From positions 62,001-126,000 of the forward strand of contig JAFLBX010000002.1 of assembly GCA_017303675.1 (NCBI GenBank): a stretch of 64,000 nt of DNA, given 5' to 3'. A program made the translations under genes and the position numbers. This stretch comes from Ignavibacteria bacterium. GTDB lineage: Bacteria; Bacteroidota; Ignavibacteria; Tepidaquicellales; OLB5. Under the pieces are notes generated by a model. That model did no database searches. It was not told the DNA's origin and saw only the letters and a list, made by a program, of their open reading frames with translations. Shown piece after piece: positions 1-9,261 of the stretch. The first letter of the stretch is position 1; the number at the start of each line of letters is the position of its first letter.

Positions 1-660
1 GATAGATACGGCAGGGATATTTTAAGCAGGCTTATCTACGGAAGCAGGATCAGTTTATCAGTTGGTGTAATTTCCGAAAGTATTGCAATTTTTATTGGTG
101 TTTTCCTCGGAGCGCTGGCAGGTTATTTCCGCGGTAAAACCGATGCTGTAATAATGTGGTTTATAAATGTAGTCTGGTCTTTCCCTTCGATATTATTTAT
201 TATTGCATTATCTGTTGTGCTTGGTAAAGGTTTTTGGCAGTCTTTTGTTGCGATCGGATTAACAGGTTGGGTTGATATTGCCAGGATCGTACGCGGACAG
301 TTTTTTTCTCTGCGTGAAACTGAATACGTAGAAGCAACACGCGCACTGGGCTACAGGCCTACCAGGATAATTTTCAGGCATATTCTGCCTAATACTATTG
401 GACCGATCATAGTAACGGGTACTGCGGGATTGGCAACATCAATAATTTTTGAAGCAAGCTTAAGCTTCCTTGGTCTCGGAGTTCAGCCGCCAACAGCCAG
501 CTGGGGGCAGATGGTTTTCGACGGGTATAAATATATTGTTGCAGGAACAAACTACGGACTGGCTCTTTATCCTTCACTTGCAATAATGATCACAGTTTTT
601 GCTGTCAACCTGATAGGTGACGGTTTAAGGGATGCATTTGATCCTAAGATGAGAAGATAA
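1..660 (+). CDS. ABC transporter permease, DppC/OppC type (5' end missing)
   Basis: Inner-membrane permease of a peptide/nickel-type ABC importer. The reading frame is open from the first base, so the true start lies upstream and the gene is partial here; 219 residues are visible. The visible N-terminal part reads DRYGRDILSRLIYGSRISL, the usual lead into the BPD_transp_1 domain of DppC proteins. The cytoplasmic EAA loop, which docks on the ATPase, is seen around 325-410 (EYVEATRALG ... RHILPN). Several hydrophobic segments follow, and the end (GDGLRDAFDPKMRR) is typical of the family C-terminus. The partner permease and ATPases would be expected outside the window. Substrate cannot be told from the permease alone. 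Confidence 0.93.
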   Translation, partial: DRYGRDILSRLIYGSRISLSVGVISESIAIFIGVFLGALAGYFRGKTDAVIMWFINVVWSFPSILFIIALSVVLGKGFWQSFVAIGLTGWVDIARIVRGQFFSLRETEYVEATRALGYRPTRIIFRHILPNTIGPIIVTGTAGLATSIIFEASLSFLGLGVQPPTASWGQMVFDGYKYIVAGTNYGLALYPSLAIMITVFAVNLIGDGLRDAFDPKMRR

Positions 661-721
661 AATTTTTCCGGCTTTAAACCCTGAATACAAATTATCAGCA
701 CATATTTTTCTTTTTTAACAG

Positions 722-1864
722 ATGAATGAATTAAAACACTTATTATTCTTAACTCAAATTGAAGGACTTGGCGCAATCCGCACCAAAAGGCTGATAGATA
801 AGTTCGGCAGCGCAGAAAATGTGTTTAATGCTGCGCCATCGGAGCTAGCCGAAATTGAGAATATAAGTGATAAAACAGCAATGCTTATTCTTAATTCTTA
901 TTCAGGCTTTAAGCAGTTTGATGATACGTTTGATGAATATATTTCAAAAGCCGATAAGCTGAACATCAGCATTTTACCGCTTTCAAGTCCGGAATATCCT
1001 GATCTGTTAAAAAGAATTTACGATCCGCCGGTTTTGCTTTACCTGCGCGGCAAACAATCACCTGATAAGCTCATCAATTCAATTGGTATTGTTGGCACCA
1101 GGAAACCAACTGATTACGGGAAAAAAATGGCTGAAAAATTTGCTGAAGAGCTTTCCTCAGCAGGAATTGCTGTTGTAAGCGGTTTTGCCAGAGGAGTGGA
1201 TACTTACGCTCATAAAGCTGTACTGAAAAATAAAAATGCTTCAGCAATTACTGCAGCGGTTTTTGGCTGCGGTGTAGATATGATCTATCCACCGGAAAAT
1301 AAAGCTTTGTATGATGAAATGCTGGAAAAAGGATTGTTGATATCCGAATACGAAATATCAGCATTTCCTGATGCAGTGAACTTCCCCAAGCGAAACAGGA
1401 TAATAAGCGGCCTTTCATTTGGAACAATTGTTATTGAAAGTGATATTGATGGAGGCGCGTTGATAACAGCGCGTACCGCTCTGGACCAATCGAGAGAGGT
1501 GTTCGCAGTACCGGGCTATATTACTTCTAAAGTAAGCCATGGCACAAATGCTTTGATAAAAAATGGACAGGCTAAGCTGGTTGAAAATCTTGATGACATT
1601 TTAGTCGAGATATCCAATAAGCTGGTTGGCTTGAAACTTAACAGCGTAAATGGTAATTCAATATCTGTAAACGAAGTACCGGAGCTAAACGGCAATGAAA
1701 AGCTGGTTTATGACACATTTTTGATGAATCTGGAGCCAATTCATATTGATCTTATATCAGAGAAATCGGGATTGAATATATCAGATTCATTGGTCACATT
1801 GCTTAATATGGAATTCAAAGGTATTGTGGAGCAGCTTCCGGGAAAACGATTTAAGCTGAGCTAA
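722..1864 (+). CDS. dprA: DNA-processing protein DprA
   Basis: Loads RecA onto incoming single-stranded DNA during natural transformation. 380 residues, normal for the family. An N-terminal helix-hairpin-helix-like part (residues ~10-60, IEGLGAIRTKRL) precedes the Rossmann-like DprA domain (~90-300), which shows GTRKPT at 125-130, SGFARGVD at 153-160, the FGCGVDMIYP segment, and FPKRNRIISG. The last ~70 residues look like the winged-helix C-terminal domain. No strong ribosome-binding site precedes the ATG. Its stop is 10 bases before rpoN, so the two are probably co-transcribed. No other competence genes are in the window. Confidence 0.95.
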   Translation: MNELKHLLFLTQIEGLGAIRTKRLIDKFGSAENVFNAAPSELAEIENISDKTAMLILNSYSGFKQFDDTFDEYISKADKLNISILPLSSPEYPDLLKRIYDPPVLLYLRGKQSPDKLINSIGIVGTRKPTDYGKKMAEKFAEELSSAGIAVVSGFARGVDTYAHKAVLKNKNASAITAAVFGCGVDMIYPPENKALYDEMLEKGLLISEYEISAFPDAVNFPKRNRIISGLSFGTIVIESDIDGGALITARTALDQSREVFAVPGYITSKVSHGTNALIKNGQAKLVENLDDILVEISNKLVGLKLNSVNGNSISVNEVPELNGNEKLVYDTFLMNLEPIHIDLISEKSGLNISDSLVTLLNMEFKGIVEQLPGKRFKLS

Positions 1865-1874
1865 ATAAGGAAAA

Positions 1875-3266
1875 ATGTTAAAAAATTCACAGGGACAGGT
1901 ATTACAGCAAAAACTTTCACCGCAGGCAATACAGGCGCAGCTTCTGCTTGCTATACCTACTATTGCGCTTGAGCAGGAAATTAAAAAACAGCTTGAAGAT
2001 AATCCCGTACTCGAAGACGGAATCGATTCAGATGATAAAGCAGAAACTTTGCCTGAAGATAGTTACGAAACCGAAAGCTGGAATTCATATCCTGAGCGAA
2101 GCAGCTACAACAGCAGCTTTTCAGGAACTGATGAAGAAAGAACCGATTACCTGTTAAATAAACAGGGCAAGCAGAAGGAAACACCTCTTGAGCAGGTTTA
2201 CAGAATGGGATTAAGCAGCGGAGAACTTATCATAGCTGAAGAGATTCTTGGCAACCTGGAAGATGACGGTTATTTGAGAATTTCACTGGAAGAAATAAAG
2301 GAAGATATTGCAGAAAAGTATTCAGCTGAAACAGACATTGCTGAAATAGAGCACGTTCTGAATATTGTACAGAATCTTGACCCGCCCGGGATAGCAGCAA
2401 GAAATCTGCAGGAATGCCTTTCTATACAATTAAAAGATCTCTCAAACGGCTTAGATGATAATGACCGGGAATTGTGTCTCAAAATGATAAATGAGCATTT
2501 TGAAGAATTTAAGCTGAAGCATTTTGAAAAGCTTGCCAAGCTGCTGAATGTAAACCTTGAAAAAATTAACGAGCTTTTTGAAATTATCCACAGGCTGAAT
2601 CCCGCACCGGGCAAACAGGATACAGCTGCAGATTATATTATTCCTGATTTTATTGTAAGGGAAGTGGACGGAAATTTAATTGTAGAGCTAACCGGAAGCT
2701 CTAAACCGGGGATAAAGATCAGCAAGAAATACATGGAAATGCTTAAAGATAAATCGACAGGCAAGGATACCAGGGATTTTCTTAAAAATAAGGTTGAATC
2801 AGCGCGTTGGTTCATTAATGCTATTGAATCAAGAAGAGAAACCATGCTTAAGATCATGAATGCAATTGTGAACAGGCAAATGGAATTTTTCACTTCACAC
2901 GGCGAAAATTTAAAGCCAATGTTTGAAAAAGATATCGCAGAAGATATCAATATGGATATTTCAACCGTTAGCAGAGTAGTGCGCGGCAAATATGTTCAAA
3001 CAGATTTCGGAATTTTTGATCTGAAATACTTTTTTTCTGCAGCAATGAAAACCGAGAGCGGTGAAGATGTTTCAAACAGGATATATATGGATAAAATAAG
3101 GGAATTGGTTGAAAAAGAAGATAAATCTAAACCGCTAAGCGATGAAAAAATAGCTGAATTAATGAATAATGAAGGGTTTAATCTGGCTAGAAGAACAGTT
3201 GCTAAATACAGGGAAAATATGAAAATACCGAAAGCTACTTTAAGAAGAAAAATCATATTGAACTAA
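1875..3266 (+). CDS. rpoN: RNA polymerase sigma-54 factor RpoN
   Basis: Alternative sigma factor for -24/-12 promoters that need an AAA+ activator. 463 residues, in the family range. Region I is Gln/Leu-rich (residues 1-40, LQQKLSPQAIQAQLLLA); an acidic linker follows (~45-90), then the core-binding domain (~105-270), a helix-turn-helix near 345-370 (DISTVSRVVRGKY), and the RpoN box ARRTVAKYRE at ~438-447. The ATG follows AAGGAAA. It lies 10 bases behind dprA. No sigma-54 activator and no convincing -24/-12 promoter was found in the window, so its targets are elsewhere or not recognisable by eye. Confidence 0.96.
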   Translation: MLKNSQGQVLQQKLSPQAIQAQLLLAIPTIALEQEIKKQLEDNPVLEDGIDSDDKAETLPEDSYETESWNSYPERSSYNSSFSGTDEERTDYLLNKQGKQKETPLEQVYRMGLSSGELIIAEEILGNLEDDGYLRISLEEIKEDIAEKYSAETDIAEIEHVLNIVQNLDPPGIAARNLQECLSIQLKDLSNGLDDNDRELCLKMINEHFEEFKLKHFEKLAKLLNVNLEKINELFEIIHRLNPAPGKQDTAADYIIPDFIVREVDGNLIVELTGSSKPGIKISKKYMEMLKDKSTGKDTRDFLKNKVESARWFINAIESRRETMLKIMNAIVNRQMEFFTSHGENLKPMFEKDIAEDINMDISTVSRVVRGKYVQTDFGIFDLKYFFSAAMKTESGEDVSNRIYMDKIRELVEKEDKSKPLSDEKIAELMNNEGFNLARRTVAKYRENMKIPKATLRRKIILN

Positions 3267-3370
3267 TAATAATATCTGTGAATATTAGCAGGGTTCACCG
3301 GAATTTTTTAAATAAATATATGTTTTTATAATTACAGAACACAGGATTTTTACAGAAATAAGGAGCATAA

Positions 3371-3907
3371 TTGAAGAATAAAATATTAAGCACTACAGTT
3401 GTTGGATTGATCAAAGACGGCAAAGCAGCAATGGGCAGTGACGGACAGGTAACAGTTTCAAATACAGTATTAAAGCATAACACGAAAAAAGTCCGCAAAA
3501 TTTATAATAATAAGGTGCTGGCCGGATTTGCCGGCTCAACTGCTGATGCATTAACCCTATTTGAAAAGTTTGAAGCCAAGCTGGAGCAGTATAAAGGCAA
3601 CCTGCCAAGAGCCGCAGTTGAGCTAGCAAAGGACTGGCGGACAGACAGGTATTTGCGCAGGCTTGAAGCATTACTGGCTGTTATGGATAGCAAGCATGCA
3701 TTCATTATTTCCGGTAACGGCGATGTTATTGAACCTGATGACGGAATTGTAGCCATCGGCTCAGGCGGCAGCTTTGCTACTGCAGCTGCAAGAATGCTTG
3801 TTAAATATTCAGACCTGCCTTCAGTTGAAATTGTTAAAGAAGCACTTAATACAGCTGCCGATATTTGCATATATACGAACCACAGTGTGACTATTGAAGA
3901 ACTTTAA
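3371..3907 (+). CDS. hslV: ATP-dependent protease subunit HslV
   Basis: Proteolytic core of the HslUV (ClpYQ) cytoplasmic protease, an N-terminal threonine hydrolase. 178 residues, normal. The TTG start at 3371 is chosen because AGGAG lies five bases upstream and no ATG fits. The chain begins MKNKILSTT, so a seven-residue propeptide would be removed to expose the catalytic Thr at 8. The [10 protein letters not shown] and [17 protein letters not shown] segments and the IGSGGSFA turn are family signatures. It ends normally, 58 bases before hslU, and the pair should be one transcript. Confidence 0.95.
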   Translation: MKNKILSTTVVGLIKDGKAAMGSDGQVTVSNTVLKHNTKKVRKIYNNKVLAGFAGSTADALTLFEKFEAKLEQYKGNLPRAAVELAKDWRTDRYLRRLEALLAVMDSKHAFIISGNGDVIEPDDGIVAIGSGGSFATAAARMLVKYSDLPSVEIVKEALNTAADICIYTNHSVTIEEL

Positions 3908-3965
3908 AATCAGAATCATAACCCTTTTTAAATTTAAAATTTCTTAGAAAGAACAATTTATAAAC

Positions 3966-5507
3966 ATGTCAGAAAATACGGAAGATAAAATAATATCAGA
4001 AGATAATTTATTACCCGAAGAAGAAAAAAACACAGCAAAACCTGTGAACGGGAAAACCGAAAAAAAACCAAGAGCAAAAAAAGAGCAAAAGCATGAAGAG
4101 AATCTGCTTCTGAAAGAATTAACTCCTTCTCAAATAGTTGGCGAGCTTGATAAATATATAATAGGGCAGAATAATGCTAAAAAATCGGTTGCAATTGCAC
4201 TTAGAAACAGGTGGAGAAGAAAACAGATATCAGACGGCCTTCGTGAAGAAATTATGCCTAATAATATCATTCTAATAGGACCCACCGGTGTAGGTAAAAC
4301 TGAAATTGCGCGCAGGCTTGCAAAGCTTTCGAACGCACCGTTCATAAAAGTAGAAGCTTCAAAATTCACTGAAGTTGGTTATGTTGGCAGGGATGTTGAA
4401 TCAATAGTGCGTGAGCTTACTGATCTTGGTGTAACAATGGTTAAATCAGAAAAGAGCATAGAGGTTCAGAAGAAAGCGGAATATCTTGCAGAAGAAAGGC
4501 TGCTTGATATTCTTATACCTCCGGTAAAGAAAAAACATGATGATGCCTCAGCAGCCCAGGCTACGCTGGGATTTACAGCCACATCAACTGCGCCCGTTGG
4601 GGAAGAAGATAAAGAAGATAATTTCAAAACACGCGAAAAATTCCGTGAAAAGCTGCAAAAAGGTGAGCTTGATGAAAGAGTTATAGAAATTGATATAAGC
4701 GGTGATGGTATGCCTATGATGCAGGTAATGGGTCCGATCGGGCTTGATGACCTTGGTGTAAACCTGCAGGATCTTTTCAGCAGTGTAATGCCAAAGAAGA
4801 TGAAAAAACGCAAGATGACAGTTAAAGAAGCGCGTGTAGTGCTTGTGCAGGAAGAGGCTCATAAGCTTATTGATATGGATTCAGTGATTAAAGAGGCAAT
4901 TACAAGGGTTCAGGAATATGGAATAGTATTTATTGATGAAATAGATAAGATTGCCGGACCTCAGGGAAAAGGGCAGGGACCCGATGTTTCACGGGAAGGT
5001 GTTCAGCGTGACCTTCTGCCTATTGTTGAAGGTTCAAGTGTAACTACTAAATACGGCTCAGTTAAAACAGACCATGTCCTTTTCATTGCAAGCGGAGCTT
5101 TTCATGTGGCAAAACCAAGTGACCTTATCCCGGAGCTTCAGGGTAGATTCCCCATAAGAGTTGAGCTTAACAGCTTAACTGAAGAAGACTTCGTTAAGAT
5201 TTTAACCCAGCCGCAGAATGCATTACTTAAGCAATACGAAGCGCTCCTGAGATCAGAAGGTGTTGAGCTGGTATTTGAAGAGGACGGAATATTTGAAGTG
5301 GCTAAAATTGCTGCAGAAGTAAATGAACAGGTCGAAAATATCGGTGCAAGAAGGCTGCATACTATTCTTTCAACTGTTCTTGAAGAGATATTATACAATA
5401 CACCGGATAAAAATGCTGAAAAGAAGATAGTTGTAGATAAAGATCTGGTAAATGAAAAGCTTAAGGATATTGTTAAGAACAGAGACTTAAGCAGGTATAT
5501 TCTGTAA
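3966..5507 (+). CDS. hslU: ATP-dependent protease ATPase subunit HslU
   Basis: AAA+ unfoldase that feeds substrates into HslV. 513 residues, longer than the ~440-470 common in the family. The excess is mostly a charged Lys/Glu-rich N-terminal extension of about 50 residues before the conserved start [17 protein letters not shown]. Walker A is GPTGVGKT at 105-112; Walker B is FIDEIDKIA near 320. The substrate-gripping I-domain lies between (~160-290). The C-terminus LSRYIL is the tail that inserts into HslV pockets. The start ATG could be replaced by a later one only by losing the extension; no better ribosome site argues for that. Confidence 0.96.
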   Translation: MSENTEDKIISEDNLLPEEEKNTAKPVNGKTEKKPRAKKEQKHEENLLLKELTPSQIVGELDKYIIGQNNAKKSVAIALRNRWRRKQISDGLREEIMPNNIILIGPTGVGKTEIARRLAKLSNAPFIKVEASKFTEVGYVGRDVESIVRELTDLGVTMVKSEKSIEVQKKAEYLAEERLLDILIPPVKKKHDDASAAQATLGFTATSTAPVGEEDKEDNFKTREKFREKLQKGELDERVIEIDISGDGMPMMQVMGPIGLDDLGVNLQDLFSSVMPKKMKKRKMTVKEARVVLVQEEAHKLIDMDSVIKEAITRVQEYGIVFIDEIDKIAGPQGKGQGPDVSREGVQRDLLPIVEGSSVTTKYGSVKTDHVLFIASGAFHVAKPSDLIPELQGRFPIRVELNSLTEEDFVKILTQPQNALLKQYEALLRSEGVELVFEEDGIFEVAKIAAEVNEQVENIGARRLHTILSTVLEEILYNTPDKNAEKKIVVDKDLVNEKLKDIVKNRDLSRYIL

Positions 5508-5515
5508 TTAATTAT

Positions 5516-5523
5516 TATCTTTG
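5516..5523 (+). promoter_or_regulatory. Bacteroidetes-type -7 box upstream of the 5564 gene
   Basis: TATCTTTG fits the TAnnTTTG element recognised by the primary sigma factor of Bacteroidetes. It lies 40 bases before the ATG at 5564. No clear -33 TTTG at the right spacing. Confidence 0.45.
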
Positions 5524-5563
5524 TATTGTTGGTTTAATAAGAATTCAAAAAGGAGAAAACATA

Positions 5564-6406
5564 ATGAGATTTTCCGTAAAATTACTGCTTATTCTTGCTT
5601 TTTTATCAGGTAACCTTTTTGCGCAATTTTCACCTGAGCTAAAGCTTTCTGAAAATAAAAGCTTGCTGAAAAATAAGGAATTTGTTCCTGAACACAAAAA
5701 ACTTGATCTGAATAAGGAGTATAAAGAGAGTTACCAGCTTAAAAAAAGAAAAACCGTCTCTTCGTATTTCGGGGCAGGGTATTCATTTATGATTTTTACA
5801 AATTCTTATATGAGCTCAGCTTTCCCGATTCTGGATACCAGGAACGGAACATTTTTAACTAACATAAATCTGTTTTTTGGATTTTCAATAGCCCAGGCAG
5901 TTACTCTCGAATTTTCTCCAACCATACTATTTACAAGCAATAATAAACAGGTAGATTATGCATTATCATCACCAATGGTAATTAACGGCACTTCTTATAA
6001 TTACGCGCATACGAGCACAAACGGAATTATAGCACTGCCATTGGCTATTAATGTTAGGTTCTTCCCGCTGTTCAAACAAAAAAGCTTTGCAAGGCTGTTT
6101 TTCATTGGCGGTGGTGCAGGTGCGGTTTGGGTAAGAGAAGAAAATGATGTGACTTATAATAATTCACCAAATACATTTTATTATTATAGTGAACCCGGCC
6201 AGAACGGGTTATCAACCAGCCAATGGGCGCCTTTGTTCAGGGTAATTTCAGGGTTTACCGGTACCGGCGGTCAGTTCGGATTCGGTGGTGAGCTTAGTTA
6301 CAACTTTATTCCTTTAAAACAGGACCAGACAAAACCATTTGCTACAAAGTTCGCGAAAGATATGAACAGTGTAGATATAACTTTAAGATTTTACTTCAGC
6401 CTGTAA
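5564..6406 (+). CDS. Putative outer-membrane beta-barrel protein
   Basis: Function not recognised. 280 residues. A signal peptide is clear (residues ~1-20, ending FAQ). After a Lys-rich stretch (~25-60) the chain has alternating polar/aromatic segments, Gly-rich turns and no long hydrophobic helix, which suits a small outer-membrane barrel. The C-terminus (DITLRFYFSL) ends in aromatic residues alternating with polar ones, like the last strand of such barrels. The ATG is set by AGGAG at 5551-5555. It is a single gene, with its own -7 box and a strong terminator after it. Confidence 0.6.
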   Translation: MRFSVKLLLILAFLSGNLFAQFSPELKLSENKSLLKNKEFVPEHKKLDLNKEYKESYQLKKRKTVSSYFGAGYSFMIFTNSYMSSAFPILDTRNGTFLTNINLFFGFSIAQAVTLEFSPTILFTSNNKQVDYALSSPMVINGTSYNYAHTSTNGIIALPLAINVRFFPLFKQKSFARLFFIGGGAGAVWVREENDVTYNNSPNTFYYYSEPGQNGLSTSQWAPLFRVISGFTGTGGQFGFGGELSYNFIPLKQDQTKPFATKFAKDMNSVDITLRFYFSL

Positions 6407-6425
6407 TAAACAATTACTTTTAAAA

Positions 6426-6450
6426 AAAAGCAGCTTAAACAGCTGCTTTT
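6426..6450 (+). terminator. Rho-independent terminator after the 5564 gene
   Basis: Perfect 10-bp stem (AAAAGCAGCT pairing with AGCTGCTTTT), five-base loop, then a T run. Confidence 0.85.
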
Positions 6451-6516
6451 TTTATGTTTATTGATATTAGTTGCCAATAGCGACAAATGTCATAGGAATG
6501 CCCCTGCCTTATTTTG

Positions 6517-6524
6517 TATATTTG
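6517..6524 (+). promoter_or_regulatory. -7 box upstream of the multihaem cytochrome gene
   Basis: TATATTTG, a TAnnTTTG match, 52 bases before the ATG at 6577. No clear -33 element is visible. Confidence 0.4.
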
Positions 6525-6576
6525 TATTCAACCTCCCGAAAGCTCAATTTTTTAACCAAATTCAAAAGGAGTATAT

Positions 6577-8016
6577 ATGTTTGGAAAATTGAGATTCATA
6601 TCATCATTTTTACTGTTTTTTATCCTTTTGCCCGGATTAATTTCACAGGAATATATTGTTCTTGGGTGGAATGACCTTGGAATGCATTGTTCTAACCGGG
6701 ACTTTTCTAAAATGGCTGTGCTGCCGCCATACAATAATGTGTTTGCGCAGGTGATAAAAAAACAGCAGGGTTTGTCTCCGCAAATTGTTACATCTGGCTT
6801 TACACTGGAGTATTCCATTCCGGGAAATACTTATTCCATCGGCAAGACCAACTTCTGGAGCTATGCTCAGGTACTGTTCGGCTTGCCAAACCCGCTGCCT
6901 GATAATATCGGGCTGACAGGTAAAGGATTAACCGGAACGATGGATGTTTCCACAAATTATTTCAAGGTGCTTGGAATTCCAAACACACCGTTTGCAGATG
7001 CTGACCTGGTTAATGAAAGGCCGTTCCAGACATTTCACTTAAATGCCAAGCTGAACGGTAATACTGTCGCATTTACAGATAATGTGATACCTGTAAGCAA
7101 TGAAATAGGCTGCTTTCAAAGCGGCTGTCATACAAGCGAGCAGTCCATAAAAGATAACCATGAAAATGTTCCGGGTTTCAGGCAGAACTCCCCGGAGCTT
7201 TGCGCAAGATGCCATGCATCAAATGCATTGGGAACAGTTGGCGACCCTGAGGCGAAACCATTTTCCTTCAGAATTCATGATAAGCATAAATTCATTCAGC
7301 CGGTAAACAGCATTAATACATGTTATAAATGCCATCCCGGACCCAATACTCAATGTTTCAGGGATGTGATGAGATCCGGCAATATGACATGCCAGGATTG
7401 CCACGGAACTATGTCAACCATTGCCAATACAATTGAAACAGGCAGAAGACCCTGGCTTGATGAGCCAAAATGCGGAAGTTCCGGTTGCCACGGCAGCAAT
7501 TACGCTGAAGAGCCTAATAAATTATACAGGGAGTCAAAAGGGCACGGAGGGCTGTTATGTTCATCCTGCCACGGGAGTCCGCATGCGATTTATCCAACAA
7601 CCCAGCCAAATGATAATCTACAGAGCATCAGGCTGCAGGGACATGCAGGCGCTATTAATGACTGTATGGTATGTCATACAGTACCGCCATCAGGTCCGGG
7701 TCCCCACGGTATCACATATATCGGCATAATCAAGATCAACGAAGAAATTCCAACAAAGTACAGCCTGTATCAGAATTATCCTAACCCGTTCAACCCGAAA
7801 ACAAATATTAAATTTGATATTTCGGAAAGAACTTTCCTTACATTAAAAGTTTATGATGCATTGGGCAGGGAAGTTGAAACACTTGCCGAAGGCGATATTT
7901 CACCGGGTTCATACAGTGCCAAATGGGATGCTGAAAGATACAATTCAGGCATTTATTTCTATATCTTAAAGACAAGTAAATATACTTTAACTAAAAAAAT
8001 GATCCTCCTTAAATAG
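6577..8016 (+). CDS. T9SS-exported multihaem c-type cytochrome
   Basis: Probable surface-attached electron-transfer protein. 479 residues. Signal peptide 1-23. An N-terminal domain that I do not recognise (~25-175, starting VLGWNDLGMHC) lacks haem sites. Residues ~179-367 carry five CXXCH sites (CARCH 209, CYKCH 249, CQDCH 272, CSSCH 328, CMVCH 363) and two CX4CH sites (C179-H185, C299-H305), so up to seven covalent haems. Residues ~395-479 are the T9SS sorting tail beginning QNYPNPFNP. The ATG follows AAAGGAG. Haem attachment would occur in the periplasm before T9SS export. Single gene between two terminators; redox partner unknown. Confidence 0.85.
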   Translation: MFGKLRFISSFLLFFILLPGLISQEYIVLGWNDLGMHCSNRDFSKMAVLPPYNNVFAQVIKKQQGLSPQIVTSGFTLEYSIPGNTYSIGKTNFWSYAQVLFGLPNPLPDNIGLTGKGLTGTMDVSTNYFKVLGIPNTPFADADLVNERPFQTFHLNAKLNGNTVAFTDNVIPVSNEIGCFQSGCHTSEQSIKDNHENVPGFRQNSPELCARCHASNALGTVGDPEAKPFSFRIHDKHKFIQPVNSINTCYKCHPGPNTQCFRDVMRSGNMTCQDCHGTMSTIANTIETGRRPWLDEPKCGSSGCHGSNYAEEPNKLYRESKGHGGLLCSSCHGSPHAIYPTTQPNDNLQSIRLQGHAGAINDCMVCHTVPPSGPGPHGITYIGIIKINEEIPTKYSLYQNYPNPFNPKTNIKFDISERTFLTLKVYDALGREVETLAEGDISPGSYSAKWDAERYNSGIYFYILKTSKYTLTKKMILLK

Positions 8017-8037
8017 TTAAAATGTAATCACAAATTA

Positions 8038-8069
8038 AAAAAGACAGGCTGTTTCAGTCCTGTCTTTTT
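8038..8069. terminator. Bidirectional terminator between convergent genes
   Basis: Perfect 11-bp stem (AAAAAGACAGG with CCTGTCTTTTT) and ten-base loop, with A and T runs on both sides, so it can serve the cytochrome gene (+) and the acyl-CoA dehydrogenase gene (-). Confidence 0.85.
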
Positions 8070-8094
8070 TATTGTTACAAAAAAAAATTGAAAT

Positions 8095-9237
8095 TTAATC
8101 TTTCAGCATTGCCCTGGAAATAACCACTTTCTGGATCTCTGAGGTCCCTTCGTATATTTCAGTGATCTTTGCATCCCTTAAGTATCTTTCTACCTGGTAC
8201 TCTCTAACGTAACCATAGCCGCCGTGAACCTGTATCGCTTCAAGAGCATTGTTTACTGCAACCTTGCTTGCAAGCAGCTTACCCATAGCTGCTTCTTTTG
8301 CGTAAGGCATATTCTGATCTTTCAGCCAGGCAGCTTCAAGTACAATATTCCTAGCTGCTTCTACATTGGTAGCCATATCCGCAATTTTAAACTGTATAGC
8401 CTGCAGATTTGCAATCGGATTGCCGAATGCCTTCCTGGTTTTTGCATATCTCACAGATGCTTCCAGTGATGCCTGCGCTATACCAAGTGCCTGTGACGCT
8501 ATTCCTATTCTGCCGCCGTTTAGCGTTTCCATAGCTATCTTGAATCCCAGACCTTCTGAGCCTAAGAGCTGATCTTTATGAACCCGGCAGTTATTAAAGC
8601 TTACAGTGCAAGTATCACTGCTCCTGATGCCAAGCTTATCTTCCTTAATGCCGGTTTCAAGGCCTTCAGTACCTTTATCTACAAGGAAAGTTGAAATACC
8701 CTTGTGTCCCTTTTCCTTATCTGTCATTGCCATAACAAAATATGTATCAGCATTCTTGCCGTTGGTTATCCAGTTCTTGATCCCGTTAAGGATATAATGA
8801 TCGCCGTCTTTTACAGCTTCAGTCTTTTGCTGGGTAGCATCACTGCCTGCTTCAGGCTCGCTTAAACAGAAGCAGCCTAATTTTTGACCGGATGCCAGCG
8901 GCTTTAAAAAGCGTTCCTTCTGCTCATCGGTTCCCCAGTGATTTATTCCGTAACAGACAAGTGAGTTATTCACTGACATTATTACTCCTACTGATGCATC
9001 CACTTTGGATATTTCTTCCATGGCGAGAACGTAGCTTACTGCGTCAAATCCTGCGCCGCCCCATTCCGGGGGTACCATCATACCCATAAACCCGAATTCA
9101 CCAAGCTTTTTTACTATATCAAACGGAAATTCCGCCTTAATATCACGTTCTATAGCTGATGGAGCAATTTCGTTTTGAGCAAAATCTCTTGCTGTATCCC
9201 TGATCGCAATTTGCTCTTCTGTAAAGTTAAAATCCAT
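8095..9237 (-). CDS. Acyl-CoA dehydrogenase (short-chain/butyryl-CoA type)
   Basis: FAD flavoenzyme that forms the alpha-beta double bond of acyl-CoA in beta-oxidation, or runs in reverse in butyrate-type metabolism. 380 residues, normal for short-chain members. N-terminal helical domain, middle beta domain (LSEPEAGSDA, WITNGKNAD), and C-terminal helical domain. The catalytic Glu is in IYEGTSEIQK near the end, after the HGGYGY turn. The next two genes on this strand encode the hydroxyacyl-CoA dehydrogenase and thiolase of the same route, but no crotonase or electron-transfer flavoprotein is nearby. Chain-length preference is inferred only from resemblance. Confidence 0.92.
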   Translation of the reverse strand: MDFNFTEEQIAIRDTARDFAQNEIAPSAIERDIKAEFPFDIVKKLGEFGFMGMMVPPEWGGAGFDAVSYVLAMEEISKVDASVGVIMSVNNSLVCYGINHWGTDEQKERFLKPLASGQKLGCFCLSEPEAGSDATQQKTEAVKDGDHYILNGIKNWITNGKNADTYFVMAMTDKEKGHKGISTFLVDKGTEGLETGIKEDKLGIRSSDTCTVSFNNCRVHKDQLLGSEGLGFKIAMETLNGGRIGIASQALGIAQASLEASVRYAKTRKAFGNPIANLQAIQFKIADMATNVEAARNIVLEAAWLKDQNMPYAKEAAMGKLLASKVAVNNALEAIQVHGGYGYVREYQVERYLRDAKITEIYEGTSEIQKVVISRAMLKD

Positions 9238-9261
9238 TTTATTTTTTATTTAGTTGAATTT

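Noticed and set aside
1540-1560. TGGCAC match resembling a sigma-54 promoter
   Set aside because: It lies inside dprA and lacks the GC at -12 with correct spacing.
6471-6674. Small frame before the cytochrome gene
   Set aside because: It overlaps the signal peptide region of the cytochrome gene in another frame and has no ribosome site.
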